DNA of 64,000 nt from Rhodeus uyekii. Its lineage: Eukaryota; Chordata; Actinopteri; Cypriniformes; Acheilognathidae. The DNA is taken from NCBI GenBank assembly GCA_037043235.1, contig JAWRVZ010000042.1, forward strand, positions 604,501 through 668,500, given 5' to 3'. The translations under genes and the position numbers were made by a program. A model generated the notes under the pieces. That model searched no databases, was not told the DNA's origin, and was given only the letters and a program-made list of their open reading frames with translations. Below, piece by piece: positions 58,913-64,000 of the stretch. Numbering within the stretch: position 1 is the stretch's first letter; the number at the start of each line of letters is the position of its first letter.

Positions 58913-60187
58913 AAATGTTTTATGTGCTATGCGTTTATTGAACGCTTAACTTCAATTGGAAATTCCTTTAAAATGCATTTACTCTTCACTCATTCCAGTC
59001 AGTCAGCACATCCCAGTGTATTATCAAAGCTCAGGTCTACTTGTTGCACAAGAAAAATGACGTCTTTGTGCTGGCAGGGATCGCTTTTTGATTGCCTAAT
59101 TTTATTCGGCTCAGTGCCCAGTGGAGCACTTTCACAGCCCAGCATCAGCTCCCTGTCACCGGCACGTGGCGTCAGATGGAGTCAGAGAGCTCACTGTTAT
59201 GTGTTGACGTTCTGACGTCGTTCCTCCGAAGTCAGTCGAGCTCAGGGAGGTGTGCTGTTCACACGTAAAGCAGGATGCCTGTGGCTACGCTTTCATAACC
59301 CAGCCTTGTGTGGTTGCCTTTCAGATATCTGTGACGTCTGCCGCAGCGCCGCAACAAAAAGATCAGGATACAATCAGAGATGATATGAGAGCAATTAGGT
59401 GCCACCTCGGCGTGCTGCCGATTGTGGTTTTAATGAAAAATACATCAACGTGACGTGCCAAACGTCTGCGTGTGAGTGGAGACGCTCTGGCGGAAATGAA
59501 GTCAACTTGATATTATCACAGTATTTATGAGAATCTTACATAATAGTGCAGGCTTGATTTTCTCCAAGTGGTTTGCTTAGAAACTTGCGTGTTTTCTCGG
59601 GTTAAAAACACTGCAGTACTCGAATATTGACCCACTCCTCCACAGGCGGGATTCACAGCAGGAACCGGCCCTTGCTTGACAGCAAAAAGCAGATTTTTCA
59701 GACGCACAGGAACCCTGATATCCCTCCTCTACTAAAGTACTGCACTAGAATTTCGTGGCCATATAATCCAAATCATTATTTTTCTCTTTGGGCATGGACT
59801 GTTGAGTTGGAGTGTTATTTTGGAGAGCGAACAGGCGAACCTCTCTGCTTCATCTTGCTGTTCTTAGAGTCGGCATCAAGGATCGATGTGAAGAGACTTT
59901 CAAAACCTCCTTCAAAACCTTCAGACTGTACTTCTGATCCATGCCCTGTTCCCATCTAAGCCTTCTTGTGATTCTGGCAATATGTTGGCTGTCTGCAAGA
60001 TTTAGTAGAAAACAACTAAAATTTCCAAAGAAAATAATTAAATTTGATGGGCCACTTCAAAATTTCAGATTGTTTCTCAGATTTTCTATCAACTATAATT
60101 AACTTTGCAACTACCGTACATGCCAACTTATTCTACTACTAATCTAGAGTCTAACAGACTCAAATGACAGTTAGTTTATCGATGATT
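58913..60187. other. intronic sequence, no feature recognised
   Basis: GC-richer patch at 59090-59470 without recognisable coding. No feature supported. Confidence 0.55.
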
Positions 60188-60350
60188 GCTTTCCTGTATC
60201 TCAAACAGTAAAGTGTGGCGCTTGCAACACCAAGGTCATGGGTTCGATTCCCAGGTAAAGCAAGAACCGATCTGAATGTTAATGTGTAACTCGAATGCAA
60301 TGCAAGTCGCTTTGGAGAAAAACATCTGCCAAATGCATAAATGTAAATAA
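60188..60350 (+). mobile_element. tRNA-derived SINE copy 12 (+)
   Basis: Forward full-length copy from gctttcctgtatctcaaaca to atgcataaatgtaaat, with B box ggttcgattcc intact and small changes in the tail (tttggagaaaaacatctgcc). Confidence 0.9.
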
Positions 60351-61818
60351 TGCTCTAAAAATACCATATTCAACTCATCAAACGTAATGCTTTATGTTGT
60401 GAAAAATCTAAACAGGTTTCATTAATGTACAAATAAGTGCAAATAACTAAGTGCAAATAACCCACCTACACTAACTCCGCCCACTGACGACTGATTGGGC
60501 CAGACAAAATTACACTAGTTTGTCACGATTGTGTTTGGCGTGTGACACAATTTTGATGTAAATCGACACAAGATCAAATCCGCCTTTTGTTGAATTCGCT
60601 CTATTCCATTTTCCTCTTACATCATATCAGAAAATCATTTATTTTCAATAAAAATTAAGAAAGTATATGAAAAGTGTGATTGGAGTCTCTAACATGTGTT
60701 TAATAATAAAGTGTGTCTAGGGGTAAGAGTAGGGAGGGCATTATTGTCACAAAAAGGCAGCATCCATTTAATTATTTTAATAAATATAATAATTTACTCT
60801 TTTATTATTGCATACTGTTTAATATACAACAACACAGAACTGCAAATAGTATCTGCCACCTATTTAGAAGTATAAATAGCATCTAACTACTTTACAGTTA
60901 TATGCTATTTACACTTATAGCAAAGACAATACGCCTATTTTTAAGTGGAATATATCACTATTTTCACTTGGTGTGAATAGAACGCATTGCTGTTTTAACT
61001 GCAAAGAGCCACTTCTTTTCTTTAAATAGGACCAGTCATTATTTCCCACTTCCATTTCTGCCTCAGAGCAAAATATTAAAGTTAATTGAGAGATAAATCT
61101 AAAATAAGAATGAAAGTTACATTCTGACTTTGAAAGTCACATTTATGAGACTGAGATCAGTTACCTCCATTTATTCATTAATGTGGAAGCCATATATTAG
61201 AGATGATTGTGTTAGCAAACATTACTTACTATACATTTTCTAAACATCCCATCATGCTCAGCTTCAAGGCCACAGCGACACCCTACTATTTTTGTAGATA
61301 CCATGTGCATTTTAGTTAATTACGGTTTTTCCTTAGTGCTTTGATTTATAAAACCCATTCCACCCCTAATGTAGCATGTTAAGTATAATTTTCTATATTC
61401 TGCTGAAAGTGGCACCACTGCGGACACTCATGCAAATCACTTACCCCCCTGATAACTTAAAAATTCAATCAGGCTAGCGCTCTGTGCAATGCACTGCTGC
61501 TGAACTCCAGTATGTTACTTAATCTTTTCAATTACCGCCACTAGAGTGAATCTCTTAAGGCTTTTTCCCCCTACAGGAGATAAGAGAAGTTGAATTCATT
61601 CTCGTGTTTTTACTGTGAATGAGAGGGTACAATAAGGAATGTCGTAGTGTCATTAAATATTATAACATTATAACAATCACTCTTAGTTTTATAGCCAATT
61701 TGTGGTTTGTATGGCACATGACATTCACTTGTGGTCACTTGGGCCTAGGTTTTATGTTGTTTGCTGTTGCTCACATTTTAATTACACATATAATTATATC
61801 AGTTGAAATATACAAACA
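60351..61818. other. intronic sequence, mostly unassigned
   Basis: Around 60840-60960, short motifs (gcaaatagtatctgccacct, then tatttagaagtataaatagc) suggest a decayed dispersed repeat. Nothing else supported. Confidence 0.5.
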
Positions 61819-61956
61819 TTTAAAGTGCCTCTATTATGCTATTTTGGATATTCATAAAGTGTGTGATGTAGCTGTTTGTGAATATAAAAAGAAATAACTC
61901 ATTCTGAAATTAGTTGTCAGTAATTCCAGTCTTCTGCACAAATGGTTCAGACTGCA

Positions 61957-62763
61957 TAATCTGACCAATCAGAGCAGAGCAGACCAATCACAACAGACTG
62001 GATTCTCTGACCAATCAGAGCAGAGTAGACCAATCACAACAGACTGGAGCAAACGGCTGTGACGCTGCCGCTTTGGCGGTGAGGAGGTGTGTTTCTCGCA
62101 TGCACCCCCCCGTCAACAAACTCGAGCGGCCACCAGTCCACGGCAAAATTATCACATGTTTATCGGTCCGATAAACAAAAAAAAACAAAAGTTGGGGACC
62201 ACTGATCTAACCAATCAGAGCAGAGTAGACCAATCACAAAAGACTGAACCATCTGACCTTTCACAACAGACTGGATCATCCAACCAATCAGAGTAGAGTA
62301 GACCAATCACAACAGACTGGATCATCTGACCAATCCGAGCAGAGCAGAGTTTACCAATCACAACAGACTGGATCATCTGACCAATCCGAGCAGAGTGGAT
62401 CATCTGACCAATCAGAGCAGAGTAGACCAATCACAACAGACTTGATCATCTGACCAATCAGAGCAGAGTTGACCAATCACAACAGACTGGATCATCTGAC
62501 CAATCACAACAGACTGGATCATCTGACCAATCAGAGCAGAGTTGACCAATCACAACAGACTGGATCATCTGACCAATCACAACAGACTGGATCATCTGAC
62601 CAATCCGAGCAGAGCAGAGTTGACCAATCACAACAGACTGGATCATCTGACCAATCCGAGCAGAGCAGAGTAGACCAATCACAACAGACTGGATCATCTG
62701 ACCAATCAGAGCAGAGCAGACCAATCACAACAGACTGGATCATCTGACCAATCAGAGCAGTGG
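61957..62763 (-). repeat. CCAAT minisatellite, second array, opposite orientation, interrupted
   Basis: Units of ctgaccaatcagagcagag, then tagaccaatcacaacagact and ggatcat repeat through 61957-62048 and 62206-62763, with the 46-bp unit and shorter variants of roughly half a unit or with an extra agcag. It is the reverse complement of the 53711-54234 array, but less regular. Each unit carries two CCAAT boxes. The SSDQSEQ and QSVVIG frames are translations of the repeat. Confidence 0.95.
62049..62203 (+). mobile_element. hAT-type 3' end fragment inserted in the minisatellite
   Basis: The sequence ends aaagttggggaccactg, the reverse complement of the CAGTGGTCCCCAACTTT hAT terminal repeat, preceded by ccagtccacggcaaaattat, a typical internal 3' part of such elements. 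Only this end is present. It splits the CCAAT array in two. Confidence 0.72.
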
Positions 62764-62972
62764 AAGAATCTCAGAAAGGCAGGGTTAGAGAGATTGAATT
62801 AAGATATCAAAATCTCTCTCAGACCCCGCAATACAAAAATGTCAATGCTGCACAATTTATATTATGAGAAAATTAAAGTTTTTTGAAAATATACTTTTAA
62901 AAGTGTAAACCCATTGTCTGAGACTTCAAAACAAAAATACCCTTTAAAATAGCATAATAAGAGCCCTTTAAA

Positions 62973-64000
62973 AGTTCTTTAAAAGTTTTCATCCATTGTG
63001 CAATGAAGATCTGCTGCTATTGCAGTGTAAAATGACTATACGAGACATTAAACAGTGAAAATCAGCCTAAATTATAGGTAATATATAGTGATAATATCCA
63101 CGTGTGTAATATAGTAGACAATTGTCTGTAATGGGCCAGGATACGTCCCAGATAATAAATATATTAAGGTTTCACATTAGATTTTTGCCCGATTTGGTGA
63201 TTTTTATGGTGTGATTTGGCTCTGTGTGTAATGAGCAGGCGTGTACAAGCAGAGGCCGCCCACACATGTACATTTGAAACCGGATGAGTGCTTGACAGCT
63301 CCCTTCCAAAGGAATAATATAGAGACAAGAAGGTGGATGTTTCTGTGGCATATGCGTTCATGTGGATGCTTAGCTGCCTTTTAAAATGACACTTGGCAGA
63401 GATGGGTGGGAGAGATTCTTTTCTTAAAGAGTGAAGGGTGAACAAGAGGATTTCTTTAGGCTGATGGAGCAGAAAAAAATGACCTAGATGCCTTGGGGGA
63501 TAAATGGAGATTTCCAATGCGCTTTTGAGAAGCTCTGAACTGCTCAATCCACTATTGGGAGAGATATAGGAAGAACATGTAAATGAAAAGGTTCTTTAAA
63601 GAACTTCAGAGGTCATGGTTTAACAAAGGGCTCAATTTTAACGAACCCTTTATGGCAAAGAACTTCCATTTTAAGGAGAAATGTCTTACTGATTATATAA
63701 CACTTTCATGTTTAACAGGTTATTTCATTTTTTCTAGTGATAAATGCTGTTAAATTCTAAGCATTTTATTCAAACTGAAAATGAATTGAAACAAATTAAT
63801 TCATTAAAACTATAAATTCATGAAATGTTGTCCATAAAAGGTTCTGTGTAGTTATGAACCTTTCAAAGTTCTGTACCTTTTCTTCTAAGAGAGTATAATA
63901 AAATAATCTTTATATTCAGCGGACTTAGAAGTTTATTTGTTTGTTTATTTTAAGCTGTTCTTAGATGGCAAAAAAGGAATTAAAAAAGAAATGAGCAGAT
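62973..64000. other. intronic sequence, mostly unassigned
   Basis: It contains the palindrome gttctttaaagaac (about 63591) and several aggttct and gaacct motifs to 63890, perhaps a decayed MITE. The minus-strand 127-codon frame at 63164-63547 has no domain I recognise and is not called. Confidence 0.5.

Larger units (their letters stand above)
61819..62972 (-). mobile_element. TIR element containing the inverted CCAAT minisatellite
   Basis: The ends are 27-bp inverted repeats: tttaaagtgcctctattatg, then ctatttt at the left, and, at the right in reverse complement, tttaaagggctcttattatg, then ctatttt (24 of 27 match). The right inner flank in reverse (tgaagtctcagacaatgggt, and aaactttaattttctcataa) belongs to the same dispersed family as at 53560. 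The interior is the CCAAT array with a hAT fragment nested in it. Confidence 0.65.
239..64000 (+). other. grm8: grm8 intron (5' part; continues beyond window)
   Basis: No segment encoding the next expected receptor piece (the IPQISYAST region) was found among open frames of the + strand, so the intron is inferred to run past the right edge. Very long introns near the 5' end of the coding region are known for group III mGlu genes. Everything after base 244 is listed as intronic repeats or unassigned intronic DNA. I cannot exclude small unrecognised exons or non-coding RNA genes. Confidence 0.75.

Noticed and set aside
2029..60350. Individual tRNA genes at the tRNA-like heads
   Set aside because: The heads are always followed by the same body and LINE-type tail, lack a full cloverleaf and vary in box B, so they are SINE parts.
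62215..62747. Frames rich in SSDQSEQ and QSVVIG
   Set aside because: They translate the 46-bp CCAAT minisatellite, a non-coding tandem repeat.
63164..63547. 127-codon minus-strand frame
   Set aside because: No recognisable domain or signal; surrounding DNA looks like ordinary intron.
239..64000. Next grm8 exon (expected to encode the IPQISYAST region)
   Set aside because: No plus-strand frame shows it, so it must lie beyond the window.

Overview
This window looks like teleost, most likely cyprinid, genomic DNA lying almost entirely inside one long intron. Bases 1-238 are the 3' part of a coding exon of a group III metabotropic glutamate receptor, best matched to grm8. The exon ends in a GTAAGC donor at 239. 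No later grm8 exon was found on the + strand, so bases 239-64000 are read as the 5' part of a very large intron. No other host protein-coding gene could be supported on either strand. The cyprinid assignment is inference from the repeat families, which I recognise from memory of carp and zebrafish-type genomes: a tRNA-headed SINE in 12 copies, an L2 LINE with an esterase ORF1, Tigger, hAT and Tc1 elements, and TG...CA solo LTRs.

Layout. 1-238 grm8 exon, followed by a ladder of degenerate exon-plus-donor copies to about 1000. 1183-1839 Tigger-type element. 2-5 kb SINEs and an AT palindrome. 6878 to about 11980 a nearly complete L2 retrotransposon on the minus strand, with a zinc-finger/esterase ORF1 and an endonuclease/reverse transcriptase ORF2. 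12-22 kb scattered SINEs, an LTR-like element, a CTAGACAC minisatellite and a second Tigger-like element. 22.8-24.3 kb a roughly 108-bp tandem array with a four-unit higher-order period, inside a dispersed element. 24.3-37 kb mostly plain AT-rich intron with SINEs and ATGAGATACTAA-type repeats; a TIR element at 33.7-34.7 kb has that repeat inside it. 37.5 kb microsatellites. 38.0-38.9 kb hAT-type element with its target duplication. 41.7-45.4 kb a large TTAA-type element with a near-identical 686-bp tandem duplication and a nested solo LTR. 45.5-47.3 kb compound CCAT/TCTA satellite. 49.4-49.8 kb inverted Tc1-like fragments. 53.7-54.2 kb and 62.0-62.8 kb two arrays of a 46-bp CCAAT-box minisatellite in opposite orientation. 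56.3-58.2 kb LTR-type elements and an inverted tandem repeat.

How it fits together. The only host function visible is the receptor exon. The rest is a transposon landscape whose recurring theme is that individual elements carry internal tandem expansions (22.8, 33.7, 53.7 and 62 kb). The observations most worth checking are the exon-derived repeat ladder next to the grm8 donor, the in-frame UGA-CUA junction between L2 ORF1 and ORF2, and the paired inverted CCAAT arrays. I could run no database search; family names come from recognised sequence features and memory, and confidence is set accordingly.
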